Shown in pieces: positions 45,350-56,166 of a stretch of 64,000 nt of DNA (position 1 is its first letter; every line of letters begins with the position of its first letter). The notes below the pieces were generated by a model, which saw only the letters and a program-made list of their open reading frames with translations, had not been told where the DNA came from and ran no database searches. Position numbers and translations under genes: made by a program. The DNA is from Massospora cicadina (Eukaryota; Entomophthoromycota; Entomophthoromycetes; Entomophthorales; Entomophthoraceae): contig JAKSZP010009251.1 in NCBI GenBank assembly GCA_022478985.1, forward strand, positions 1-64,000, given 5' to 3'.

Positions 45350-46730
45350 AGTTTTTCAGAGTTGTTTAGTTCTTCTGTTTATCTAAATTCATTAAATGTG
45401 TTATAAAACGGAAAGTTAAATTTTTATGTACTTAGTTGTTACAGTCTTTTTTTTCTTTTACTGTGTATACATTCTATTTTATGTTTTTATTTTTTATTAT
45501 AGTCTATCATGTTTTTTTCGCTATTTTTCTTTATGATACAGATGAAGGAAAAGAGTGTACTCAATTCACAACCTAGCTGCCTTGATCCATAATAGTTTAT
45601 ACGTCTTTGGACGATTTCTTTAATATAATAGATGACCCTTTCCAAAACAAAGCCAGCTTGTGCGCGTGGCCTGCAATATGATTGGCACAATATAATACAA
45701 AGTCTTCTCCTGAAACTTATACACACTAGCTAGTTTAGCATTATCATGGCTCTTCCAGCATGTTTTTGATTAATCACATACTGATAAGCTTCAGAGTGCA
45801 ACTTGATTAAGGTCTTCGCCAGTTGATCAACATAACTCTTTGGGACAATTATCTCAGTTGAATTGAGTATCAAATATAATAATGGAGGTAGAGAGGTCTG
45901 TCTACCATACAGAAGTCAATATGGAGAGTGGCCCGTGCTGCAGTGATGTCCAATATTGTACAAAAATACTGTAGCACTAATGAAAGTAGCCCACTGTGAA
46001 GGCTCTGCAGCTAAGTTTTTGCGCAATATGCCAACTAGAGTGTCATTCACTCATTCTACTATACCATTAGTCTCAGGATGGTATGATGTTGACAACACTC
46101 CCTTGATGGACATTAACTCATTCAACCGTTGCCCCATCTGGGAAGCAATTTTGTGCCATTATCCGTAAAGATCTTCTGGGGCATCCTTGCTTTATAAACA
46201 TTACAGTCCATAATAAGCTTGGCATTAGTCAAGGCCCCAACGTCTCAAATTGCTTTTGCTTCCACCCATTTTTTCAGATAGTCAATAGCAACAATTATGT
46301 ATTGGTTGTCTAGGCTACTCACAGGCAAAGGGCAAACTACATCAATTGACATGGTATGCCAGGCCCAGTCAGGTTTGATAATCAATATTTCATATCTGAC
46401 TATGTGGGCTTTGCGATTTGGAATGAATGACATTCGTCAAGTACATCATGGATATTGAATTGCATGAGATCCTAATAGTAACTAGATCAAATTACTGTAA
46501 CCTGTTTTGGTCAGTTCTCTGTGCCCAACGGCATTGTGGGCTTTAGTAACAATATCCATTTGTTCTGAAGGTTTTAAGAAAGATTCTTCTCTGCCCCTCA
46601 GCTTAAGCTTGTATAAAACTCCATTTTGATATTCAGTGTCAGTTAATGCTTTTTTTATCGCCTTTTGTACTTCAGGCGGCTCGTCCCCATACTTTTGAGT
46701 AATCATATTTTCATGAAGCTCATTGGACAA
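45350..46730 (-). pseudogene. Element C integrase
   Basis: 46730-46482 is the zinc-binding module (VTKAHNAVGHRELTKTGYSN preceded by the spacer YQNGVLYKLKLRGREE). 46433-46245 is the core start, MSIDVVCPLPVSSLDNQYII (first Asp). Further down, in other frames, IFTDNG (second Asp, about 46170) and a block at about 46050-46080 reading E-x-N-G-I-V-E-R-M-N (Glu) are seen, then NIGHHCSTG and the C-terminal helices to about 45490. Frames are broken by several stops. Confidence 0.85.
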
Positions 46731-48133
46731 ACCTCTCAGGATGGCTACAATAAGAAGTTGCTACAGTCCATCTGCGTTTTGGTGGGCCTCTCCAGCTCTT
46801 TGATTAATTTCATAGTCATATGCCTGTAATTTCAGAGCTCAGCGGGCTGACCGTCCCTCAGGCTCCTTGAGATTGTGGAGCTAGCGTAATGAGCTGTGAT
46901 TAGTCACTACTTGAAACTTGGTGCCATGAATGTACACCCAAAATATTTACCTGCGTAGATGACAGCCAAAAAAGCTTGCTTGGCCACCACATAATTACAC
47001 TCATGCATATTCAGCATCCTGCTGCAATAAACAAAAGGATGCTCCTTGCTAGCATACCCATCTGGCATAGCACACCCCCAATCATGGTCAATGAGGCATC
47101 AGTTTATACGATAAAAGGCCTACTTACTTCTGGATATTTTTGGACATGAGCCATGCTTATTGTGGTTTTCAATGCCTCAAAGGCATGCTGAAACTCATCT
47201 GCCCAGCAACAACAAACTCCTCCTTGTAGTAAATGGAATAAGGGCTCAGCAATCCTTGAAAATCCTTCTACAAATCTTCAATAGTATCCTATAATGCCTA
47301 AGAATATTTAAACATCCTCATACTCATTGGAGCTTGCATATTTTAATTGCCTCCACCTTTTGAGTCTGAGGCCGCAAGACTTTTAGATCAATGATAAACC
47401 AGAGGTATTTCAATTGTTCTTTGAAGAATTGGCATTTTCTAGGTTTTATCTTCAGATTGGCTTTCAACAGCCATTTGAACACTTATTCAATTTGCTCCAG
47501 ATGTTCAGAAAACATCTGCAAAAAGACATTGATATCATCCAGGTATACCAGTATGCAGGATAAATTAAGGTCCCCAAATTTATGTACAAAGTGCACTGAA
47601 AGGTCGCTGGTGCATTGCACAGTCCCTGTGGCATGAGCGTCAATTGAAACAGCCCTTGTGCAGCAATCATCACGCACTTCTCTGTCTCCTCTTGAGGCAT
47701 TTCAATTTGCCAGTATCTGGAGATAAGGTCCATTGCAGTAAAATAATTCGCCCCTCCAAGATGGTCCAGGCATTGTCAATTCTAGGAAACAGATTGAAAT
47801 CCTTCTTTGTAATGGCATTGAGGCGACGCTAATCAATTAAAACTCAACTTCTACCATTTTTTTTCTTCACAATCAAAACCAGGCTGGCCCATGGGCTTTT
47901 TTAGGGAACAATTATTCCACTTTTCAGAAATTTGTCTAACTCTTCTCTGAATGATTTGTCACTAGCCTGGCACCAGTTAACATAATTATAATAGGCACAT
48001 GGTCTCCAGTGTCAAAGAAGTGCTTTAATCCTTTTGGCCAGCCTAAATCTTGGTCATTTTTGGCGAAAGTTTGGGTTATCATTCAAACGACTCAACTGCT
48101 TCATCTTTCTGATGTTATAATAATCCAGTAAAT
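46731..48133 (-). pseudogene. Element C RT and RNase H
   Basis: RT motifs on the minus strand: FREELDKFLKSGIIVP (about 47950), SPWASLVLIVKKKNGRS (about 47890), LNAITKKDFNLFPRID (about 47830), then 47733-47464 and 47677-47483 with LMPQGLCNAPATFQ and SCILVYLDDINVFLQMF (intact Y-L-D-D). RNase H text follows at about 47270-46790 with FIVYTDA-type and fingerprint residues in broken frames. At least six frame breaks. Confidence 0.85.
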
Positions 48134-48147
48134 AACTCTTGGGAATT
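48134..48147. repeat. Target-site duplication of H3, left
   Basis: AACTCTTGGGAATT, identical to 50090-50103. It belongs to element C (codons between the dUTPase-like block and RT). Confidence 0.9.
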
Positions 48148-50089
48148 GGACTTTTCTTTCTTCTTGACATCACTAACAAGCAATCTTTATTAAAAGTAAC
48201 AGTTAGTTTTCCATCGCCACCTACACTGCATCAGTTTTCCATTTATGTCTGCAGATCCACACCTGCTGCCCCAGTATGGGGCAGTGGTGCTCCACCTGAT
48301 AGAGTTTTCTGCCCAGCAGGCAAACACAAGTGGAATGGCTCATCCGGCCTGCCTAATGCATTGGGCTGATTTGTCCCTCCAAGGGACTTATTATTGCACT
48401 TAGCGCAAGTCCACCCAACCTGCCCCCACCCCCTAGCACTTCCCTGATATAATACTTTCTTTTGCCTCTGCATCGAGTACAGATGTCTCTTCCCATATGC
48501 TGACAAAGCGATAATTGAGCTGGCAACAGCCACGTTTGAATCAGCTGGGTTTATCAACTTCCGCTCTTACAAGGGCTATTTTGATATATGCTTTCCCACT
48601 GAAGAGGACGCAGCCGCTGCAGCAGCTATGCCATTACTTTATAAAAACACACCCATTACCACCACCCATACATGCCTCCTCAGTGATACCACATTTGTGG
48701 TAACCTTTTAAAACCCTTCCTTCTCACCTTCCCCCTCAAACACTCTATGAAGAATTGATGACAGGGCTGTCCAAATAAGACACAGACCCCATCCTCCACT
48801 TCCTTGTCCCAATTGGTGCTGAACAATTAGTGGCACCATGGGCAATGGGCACCCATTACCCTCCACCAGCCATCCATAGCCCAGCCCATCCCACCGCATA
48901 CCTATATCCCATCTGCATCGAAGCACTTCTTTTGGGCTCATGTCAACAATTGCTGCACAGTTTGTCCCCCCTGCCATGAGTTGGACCACTCAAAAAAGCC
49001 CTGTCGCTAAAGCCAAAAAATGTGGAAGCTGCCAAGCCCACATGTGAGGCCACACAAACAGCATTTGAGTGGGGATTTTGGCTGCCCCCACCCCCCAGCT
49101 GAACATTTGAGAAATCAATAAACCTTTGCAACCAAAGCCCAAGATAGCCAAATTTCTCACAATATATCCAATCAGGAGCAGGTTTGGACCCAAATTTAAA
49201 CCAACCAATTTCCCGCCCTAAAACTTACCAATCACAGCCATGTCTCTCCAAATCAATCCTACTCAACCAAAATCCCTGAGACTTATTGGATGAAATAACT
49301 GAATCTGGGGAATTGTCCCACCTCCGGACTTTCCAATTAATTTAGAGCCATATTTACCTTCAGACTTTGATTCCCCATTCCCACATAAAAAATATGTCCC
49401 CAAACCCACTGCTACCCAATTCTTATGTGACCATCAATTTGCTGAGGCAGTGGTGGCCTCTCCTGATAGTTTCCATCTCTGAGTAGCCATGGCACTCTTG
49501 GTTGCTGAATTTTATGAAGGGCTACATTTAACTAAATTCCCTGCCAATTTCCCTGAGGTTGCAAAAAAGGAAAACAAACGATTAAAAGAAACTGCCACCT
49601 CTGCTGTCAAGCATGTGGCTGCACTGGCAGAATTTTCCCCCACCACGCATATCACCAGAGCCAATATTACGAATTTCGCCCAGCTTCCTGATGCACGCAT
49701 ACAAGCTGAACACCATGTTGCCAAACTCCTGGAGGCTTTGCTCCAGGCCCATATTGTTACTAAAGATCTCAACAATTATCTAATTCACCTCAACCCACAT
49801 CCTGCGGATGCCCCAATCCCCTTGCTCTCAACTTTAATCTGCCTCTTTAATGGTGAAGATGGAATTGTTAATTTGCCTGATCCCCCCACCCCTCCGCCAT
49901 GTTGGGATAAGCGGTTCAATGCTGCTACACCTAGTAGATTATTTTTCCTTTTGTTTTGGTGTCTCACCACACATTTATGGATTTTATTTTGTGTTTTTGG
50001 TCACTTATTTGTTTTATATTGGTAATGTCTGTCCCCTGGTCATCTTACCTTGAATAAAATTTAAAATTTAAAATTTAAAATCTAATTTA
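48148..50089 (+). mobile_element. ORF1-only element H3, perfect TSD, inside element C
   Basis: 1942 bp bounded by identical 14-bp repeats. Plus strand, opposite to its host C. It carries only the gag-like ORF, then the shared tail GGTAATGTCTGTCCCCTGG then TCATCTTACC and a terminal array of AAAATTT units (50056-50080). This is the best delimited member and shows that the element is complete without RT. Confidence 0.88.
48600..49920 (+). pseudogene. H3 gag-like ORF
   Basis: Block order: HLPPQTLYEELMTGL and DTDPILHFLVPIGAEQLV at 48730-48835; CPPCHELDHSKKPC knuckle at 48964-49007; then the longest open stretch, 49489-50025, starting MALLVAEFYEGLHLTKFPAN, with KRLKETATSAVKHVAALAEF, FAQLPDARIQAEHHVAKLLE and PADAPIPLLSTLICLFN. 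The hydrophobic tail past about 49920 is 3' UTR read-through. In-frame stops and a frameshift interrupt the N-terminal half. Confidence 0.75.
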
Positions 50090-50103
50090 AACTCTTGGGA
50101 ATT
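50090..50103. repeat. Target-site duplication of H3, right
   Basis: AACTCTTGGGAATT, partner of 48134-48147. Confidence 0.9.
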
Positions 50104-50460
50104 ACAGCATGTACCCCTAGGTTCTCAATCAGTAACCCAAACTCAGATGAATTTCCAAATTTGACAGCTGATTTTAACTTGTCCCTCAGAATCAGATGCA
50201 TGAATGCAACTACTTGATATTTCTTGACCTCAATAATTTGGCTGGTCAAATTTGCTAATAGGACATCAACTTACCCCGTCCCTAGTATAAGCATTTCAGG
50301 TGCTATACTAGGTTCCACCTGAGATCATTTATAAAAGGCGGTTTGACCTCCCCATATAGTACTTCTGAAATGTTCAGCGTAGTCCCAGTTTTCATAACTA
50401 GTTGATGGCCTGGAGCTATTGTCGCATCCTTATTTACCCTTTAGAGGTATTCCTTAATTT
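50104..50460 (-). pseudogene. Element C dUTPase-like block
   Basis: Minus strand: SRPSTSYENWDYAEHF (lead-in), MLILGTG, then after a stop VDVLLANLTSQIIEVKKYQV and VAFMHLIL. The last part fits the dUTPase strand pair V-x-V-L-L-x-N followed by E-V-K-K-x-x-x-(V/I)-A-x-x-x-L-I. Element B has LVLLANLT at the same place. Motif 2 is not recognisable. Taken alone the call would be weak; the matching position and peptide in B strengthen it. Confidence 0.52.
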
Positions 50461-51230
50461 TAATTTATGGCAACTGGAATGGGGCGGCTTTGATTTCCCC
50501 ATTGATATATCCCACTGGCATTATCCCATCGGCATAAAATATTAAAAAAGTTTTTGCAATGGCTAGTGGGCTTTGTATTGGCATGACAGTAGTAACTTGG
50601 GAGTGATTGTCCCAATATCTTCAAAATGATTTCTTTAGGATTGCACGAGATCCCATAGGTCCTTAGAAAGCTAGTTTTAATTAATATGTCATAATTGGCG
50701 TTGGGAAGCACTTTTGCGGCTGCAGCTACTACCAAAGCTCCAAATAGGTCCGGCAGGGAGCTATATGTTCATTTACTCTTAATGCTGTTGGGGCCCATGG
50801 TCCCATATTCCTAATTGTGGTCAATGTCAGGCGCAATCTTTAACTTCTTGACCAGCTTCGTGGAGACAATGTTTACAGGTGCTCCACTAACAACAATATC
50901 CATAACTTTGATTTTGTTGACCATAATATTAACATAAGTGCACTCAGAGAAATAAAAATCAACAGAGATTATAGATGAATTAAGAAGAATCTAAAAGAGT
51001 AAAGAGTGTGCTTCAGAGTATTTCTGATACTAGGACGTTCATTAATGAATGTGTCAATTGGCATAGCTATATTCACCCACTTTAAGGTTGGGGTATCTGC
51101 TGCATTTCTCGACCCTTTAATCAGAATATTCTCAAGTATATGTTGCACATAAGGTTTAATGACTACTTCAGAGGCTTCAGGTATGACAACCTTACCTGAG
51201 AGCAAGTCACCGCATGTACATTTGTAGAAT
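50461..51230 (-). pseudogene. Element C protease region
   Basis: Minus-strand pieces: IVVSGAPVNIVSTKLVKKLK at about 50910-50850 (retropepsin site with D-T-G reading V-S-G), IAPDID, GPNSIKS (about 50790), then 50735-50460 MVVAAAAKVLPNANYDILIK then TSFLRTYGIS. It aligns with the B protease (KKIKVAPDLN, GTAGPS, APTVVMENN). Frames broken. Confidence 0.65.
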
Positions 51231-51410
51231 CTTCATTCTTTACTAAAATAGGACTTGTTACATTGGTAATCAAGGCCCTGTGGCCGTCATGCTCTTGTCA
51301 GTCAGGTGGGACTGACATTTCTGGTACAAAAGAGTGTCCCGTGTCTTTTGTGCTTGTTCTTTTCCCTCCTTCTGCGCGTTATCCATAAGGACTATATTGA
51401 CATTACGCAG

Positions 51411-52852
51411 TTAGCATTGAGTAGCAAAGTGCCCTTTATGATTGCAGTTGTAGTAAGTAATCTCATTCAATGAGGTTAGGGCCCTTGTATTTTCGATTTG
51501 TTCAGCTTTCAAAGGCGGATCACTTTCAGTCTTCTTATTAATTTTAAAGGGTTTTCCAGCAGAGGCAGTAGGTCCTGATCTGTATCCAGTGTTGGGAGGG
51601 CCATATTTTTGTGAACATCTGCATAGATAATCAACCAATTCGGACATTACAAGGTTTTGCACAAAAGCAGGCAATAAATTGTTCAACTAATTTTGGTAAG
51701 GTTGTACTGCATGTTGTAATGCAATCTTAGCGTCAAAATCAATCATAGCCTTTGCGCCTAGGAGACTTGACTTTGCAATAGAATCAATCTGCAAGTTGAC
51801 CCTTTGTTTTGTCTTTCTTAAAGCAAATATTCATGAACTTAGATTTTTTAGTCATCATTTGTTCTGGACTTCCTAATTTATAAAGTACGGCCTCTTTGAC
51901 TTCAGCGTAGGTTTGGTTCTCGTCCACATGAGGCATAATTAGCTCAATGCTCCACTCATCTAAGAAGTTGATAATAGTGGCTGTTTTGTTGCGGTCACTG
52001 GAAACATACGTGGCCATTTCAAAGCATTTGACTAATGTGGGCACACTTCCATTCTTGTCAAAAGCAGGAAGATTTGACGGTTTGTAATTATCTTTCTCCC
52101 ACTCATGGTTATCATGATTGCTTATATTCTGGCTTGAACCAGGCGTATCAAGGCGCTGAGGCACTGCAGCATGGTTTGAGGAATTTTGGTTGGCCAAAGC
52201 AACCATATTGCTCGCCATTTGCCAACATGGCCCAATGTCAGTTTTGGTAGCTACTTCTGAAGCTTCTTTTTTTAGTACTAGATGGTCCCAACCCAAGGGG
52301 GGATTAATCCCTTCTGAAGCTTCTTCCTCATAATATTCAGAAGTATTTCCAGTCAATTGGTTCATGGCACACTGGCAATTCCTGTCATCCAATGCTCAGA
52401 TTCAATTGTTGTTTTCATTTTTCCAATTGATAAGGTTTTTTTAACTTTAGTTTCATAATTTCCTCATTCAGGCTAGCAGTTTGTAGTTGCAGGACAGAAA
52501 TCATTTGGTACTTTTCCTTAATTGACTTCTTTCAATGGTTTAATTCTCCGTGGAGAATATTGTTTGACTCATTAATAGAGGTAACATCCTCATTGAGATT
52601 ATTGATCTGTCAATTTAGCTGATCAACGGAGTCCTGAATTTTTCTAATTCTCGCCCATAGGCCCTCGAAATTTGTGCGCCAGTAGTTAATTTTCTCGGTA
52701 TAATCATCCTTCATCTGCGAAATTTGGGTGCTCAGTCAATGATACTTGTCACAAATTTCATTGTTATGGTTTAACTGTACCTCTTGTTCTTTGTGGTTGA
52801 GCCTCATGAACTCTGAAGCATTAAAGAAGTCTGATTGATAATTTTGACCCAT
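51411..52852 (-). pseudogene. Element C gag
   Basis: Start chosen at 52852, where the minus strand reads MGQNYQSDFFNASEF, followed by a long heptad-rich region (EFMRLNHKEQEVQLNH, DSVDQLN, INNLNEDVTSINESN) to about 52430. The open stretch 52392-51784 holds the capsid-like core (NLPAFDKNGSVPTLVKCFEM, YAEVKEAVLYKLGSPEQM). 51686-51411 holds FVQNLVMSELVDYLCRCSQK and a zinc knuckle YYNCNHKGHFATQC whose first Cys is now Tyr. Stops occur at about 52730 and 51783. The second stretch carries the in-frame micro-insertion M3. Confidence 0.8.
52254..52324 (-). mobile_element. Micro-insertion M3 (43 nt) with 14-nt TSD, in frame in gag
   Basis: CTTCTGAAGCTTCT at 52254-52267 recurs at 52311-52324. The 43 nt between are T6, AGTACTAGATGGTCC, then CAACCCAAGGGGGGATTAAT and CC. 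Insert plus duplication total 57 nt, so gag gains 19 codons without a frameshift (INPPLGWDHLVLKK flanked by two copies of EAS). Confidence 0.88.
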
Positions 52853-53488
52853 GATTCAGAAACTCCTTTATTCTCCAAAAAGTTGTCAAAGATGGGATGA
52901 AATCTGTTGTTTGGCTCTTGCGCTAATTCTGCTAACATTTATTAGCCCAAGTGGCTAGATTATAATTCGCTTACAGACTGAAACAGACCTTGGAAAAGTT
53001 AGCATCCAAACGCTCATCCAAGAGTTAGCCCACCTGACTGGAGCTTCATGAAAAGTTCACCAACTCAGTAATGGCCGCGTGATGGCAGGCAATAGTCATC
53101 ATAGATTTTCTGGAGGTAGGGTGTACAAATATAATTAAGTATTGAGTGATGTTCTCTATCCCAATTAAAATTGTTTCAGATTTGAGCTACACTCAATTGG
53201 TGATGATCTAGATATCTTATCCACAACACAACTTGATGTTGTTAGTGATAAAAAGAGTTGCTTCTGTTGTCCTCAGGCCCTTGTCTCATTTGATACCCTC
53301 TTAACAAGTGATGTTTAAGACGTTCCAGTTCTTTGTGTGAGATAGGTTCGTTGGTGTAGGTAATAATGGTTACATCTTTCCAGTTAATTTGGGATACAGT
53401 CATTTCAGTATTCCCATCGGGCCAAGTAATGGTTCTGAGAAATTAATTGGGGTTGCTCCCCTGTTTGGCATGGTCGCCATCTGCGTTC

Positions 53489-53504
53489 CCAGCCATGAGC
53501 GCCA
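53489..53504 (-). other. Putative primer binding site of element C
   Basis: On the element strand the 5' LTR ends in CAACA-like TTTAACA, a 2-nt spacer, then TGGCGCTCATGGCTGGG. TGG at this position is the standard form of a tRNA complement; the tRNA is not identified. Confidence 0.5.
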
Positions 53505-53506
53505 TT

Positions 53507-54393
53507 TGTTAAAGTTTTGGCCTACTTCAAAAGAGCTGGGTGCTCTTCTGAAATAAGTCAGAGTTTTGAGCGCCTATTGTATGGAGACAATAGACCTTAT
53601 GAATACTGTAGTTAAGATACAAACTCCTAAAAATGACACTTAAAGCTGTATTCTTGTGTCATTTACTTGTATGATGACTCACTACCATGATCTTCCTAAT
53701 CTCAAGAAATTTTTTTGACTTTATACATCGGAAAAAGTATTAAATGCAAAAAGCTTGTTTATTACACTATTAACTTGTGGCGATAAAAAGTTGTGTTTTA
53801 TTTGTATGAAATTAGGGATAATTTATAGGGTTTAATGTTAACCACACCTCAACCATGACACCTTTCCCTCATTGGCACTTAGCAAGTTGATCACAATGAA
53901 AACTTCAGAGGGTCTACAAACTATGAGGCTCTGCGGTAACTCAGCTTGGCCTCATGGTTGTTGTCTAACTGACAATTGTCTCAAGACAGCGTTTCCTATG
54001 ATGCGTCTGAAAATTAGTTAAACGTTGCTCCTCTCAAGCAACACTAGCACATACCAAGGAGAACTGTACCACTAATTAGTAATTAAACTAGTTGAAGGCT
54101 TGATTGACATAAAAACTAATTTCAACATAAACCAACAAAGCCCACAATCCTGAGTCTTTAAATCAGATACTATTAAATCCAACTTAACCAACAAAGCAAA
54201 GGACTGTAATATCTAGTCAAATATTATTAAGTGGAGTTGCTAGGCCGCAGATCCCAATCTTCACATATACTTAGATTATTTTCATCCCTAATCAATGATC
54301 CCTTTGATATAATCCATAATAAATTAGGCATACGCTAATTTATTAATTTACTATTAAGTTACCCAACAATCAGGTCCAGTCAACTACTCAACA
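53507..54393 (-). repeat. 5' LTR of element C
   Basis: 887 bp, plus-strand start TGTTAAAGTTTTGG and end ACTCAACA. Aligns with 41290-42210 apart from the micro-insertion. Divergence is visible throughout, so the insertion is old. Confidence 0.92.
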
Positions 54394-54552
54394 TCTTTTA
54401 TAATTTTAGACAAGATAAATTTATTATTTTCTTACATTTAGGCTATGATTAAGGATTTAAATCATTTTAAGGGGAATTAATTACTAGTAAACTCAATATA
54501 AAAATCTTGTTAGGGAAGCTACCTTTTTTGTAAAAGTAGAACATGATAGCTT

Positions 54553-54609
54553 CAGGATTTATAACTTCTTTTTTTAGTACTAGATGGTCCCACAGGATTT
54601 ATAACTTCT
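54553..54609 (-). mobile_element. Micro-insertion M4 (23 nt) with 17-nt TSD
   Basis: CAGGATTTATAACTTCT at 54553-54569 recurs at 54593-54609. Between them are T6 then AGTACTAGATGGTCCCA. It lies between elements C and E. Confidence 0.88.
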
Positions 54610-54828
54610 AATATGTTAGAACTTCCCAATAGAACTTGACAGAGACCTGTCTTACCTCCAACTTTTATACAAAGATACTGATTAACCTACCATTGATAAG
54701 TCTTATTTAATCTAAGATTAAAGTAGAAAATACAATACACTTTTCATAACTTAGACGAAAAGATATTTTTAAGACGATTAAACTCAAGTTTATATACTAG
54801 AATATAATATGATAAAAAATTAGGCGTG

Positions 54829-56145
54829 TGTTGGGCTTTTGCCATATTCCCAGCTGGCTAGATTACCAAAATCGCTAGGGGATAATTCCCTAATGCGAGG
54901 TGAATTGGAAATTGGTTGACCCTAACTTTGGGGTAACTATGTTTGGGGGATTTTAAGTCATTTGCCTGGTCAGATCCGTCAGGAATTGATCTGGACGAAT
55001 GCTTAAGATCTTGTCAGGAAAGAGTTGCTGACGAAATAGGGGCTCTGATAGTTGATTAACTATCTTATTTACCAATTGAGATTGGTCAGGTTTCATCACT
55101 GACTAATGTAAATTTAAGGAGTAAGTTGCAAGGCGAGTGATGCTGCCTGTAACTAGCAAATTGATCAGTTGGTTTGTGACCTTCCTTAATGGGTAACAAG
55201 TCCCATTAACTAAGCAGGTCGCTTGCCAAATATGGTTGGGTTGCTTGGATCAAGAGGAAAAGGTTAGGGACACACTTTCTGACTCTTTCCAGTTTTAGGT
55301 CTCAAGGATGTCCATTGCCAGAATCCTAGCCAGAATGGGGAAGACCATCACTGCTGAGACGATGATGGGTGATTCAATGGCAACAGCTGCCATTTCATCA
55401 AAGAGATGTCAACTGAGGGATGGGCGCCAAATCCCCCACTAAAAACCCTAGAATTCACTAATAATAAAAAACGCATTTTGGAAGAGATAAAGATCAGCTC
55501 AACTTTCCATTTGGTTTCACCCATCCTGGTGTTGATACAGGTGATAAGGATTTAATCAGCCAGGTGGGCCAAGATCCTTGTATGGCAGGAAGCCAGAAAA
55601 AACAAACTTTATGACTTAATAAAGAGACACACACAGAGTATACAGTAGATGTACTAACTTAAAAAACACAACAGAGTATACAGTAGATATACTAGCTTAG
55701 TAAACTTTGCCAGCATTCATTTGTTCTATTCTTTCTCAGGGTATTATTGCTGTATGCAATAATTGGGAGACTCTTTAAAATAAATAGTAAGGATCTAAGT
55801 GGAGATCCAGAGAAGAAACGGAATCAAATATGAGATTGCTGCCAACTATGTGTTGAACCAGATAAACTGTCACATGGGAATCTAAGAGAAGATCAGGTTA
55901 GATGGTATGAGGGAACAAATCCCTATTTCAAGGCATCAAAAGTATTTCAAGCAGAAATACTGGCTGAGCATTGGGCTGAGATCTAAGAATTCCATTCAAC
56001 TTTGGATAATAGTTGTCATAATAACATCAACTGATAATATCAACTATCATAGAAGGCAGACGAATTTACAAAACCTGAACCTGTGCAAGAAATAAATATA
56101 TAGGGTTTGTTGGCCAAAAATAATCATCACCCATAAATTTTTACA
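54829..56145 (+). repeat. 5' LTR of element E
   Basis: 1317 bp, TGTTGGGC...TTTTTACA. Contains two copies of a 38-bp tandem unit (around ACAGAGTATACAGTAGAT at 55634 and 55672) where the 3' LTR has three. Confidence 0.92.
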
Positions 56146-56148
56146 AAG

Positions 56149-56166
56149 TGGTGCTCACTACAGGGG
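56149..56166 (+). other. Putative primer binding site of element E
   Basis: TGGTGCTCACTACAGGGG, three bases after the 5' LTR end. Matching tRNA not identified. Confidence 0.55.

Larger units (their letters stand above)
41290..54393 (-). mobile_element. Ty3/Gypsy element C with nested insertions
   Basis: LTRs at 41290-42210 (3') and 53507-54393 (5') with TGTTG...CAACA ends, and flanking TCTTG (41285-41289) and TCTTT (54394-54398), a 5-bp duplication with one change. Minus-strand order: PBS, gag, protease, dUTPase-like block, RT, integrase, an unassigned 3' region, PPT. Nested inside are H3 (48148-50089, +), H2 (43494-45340, -) and two micro-insertions. Without them the element is about 9 kb. 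All frames are broken. Confidence 0.9.

Noticed and set aside
52268..52310. Resemblance of TTAGTACTAGATGG to a conserved stretch of 5S rRNA
   Set aside because: The match is short, fades beyond about 14 nt, and lies antisense to the strand carrying the A-tail. Not enough to propose a 5S origin.
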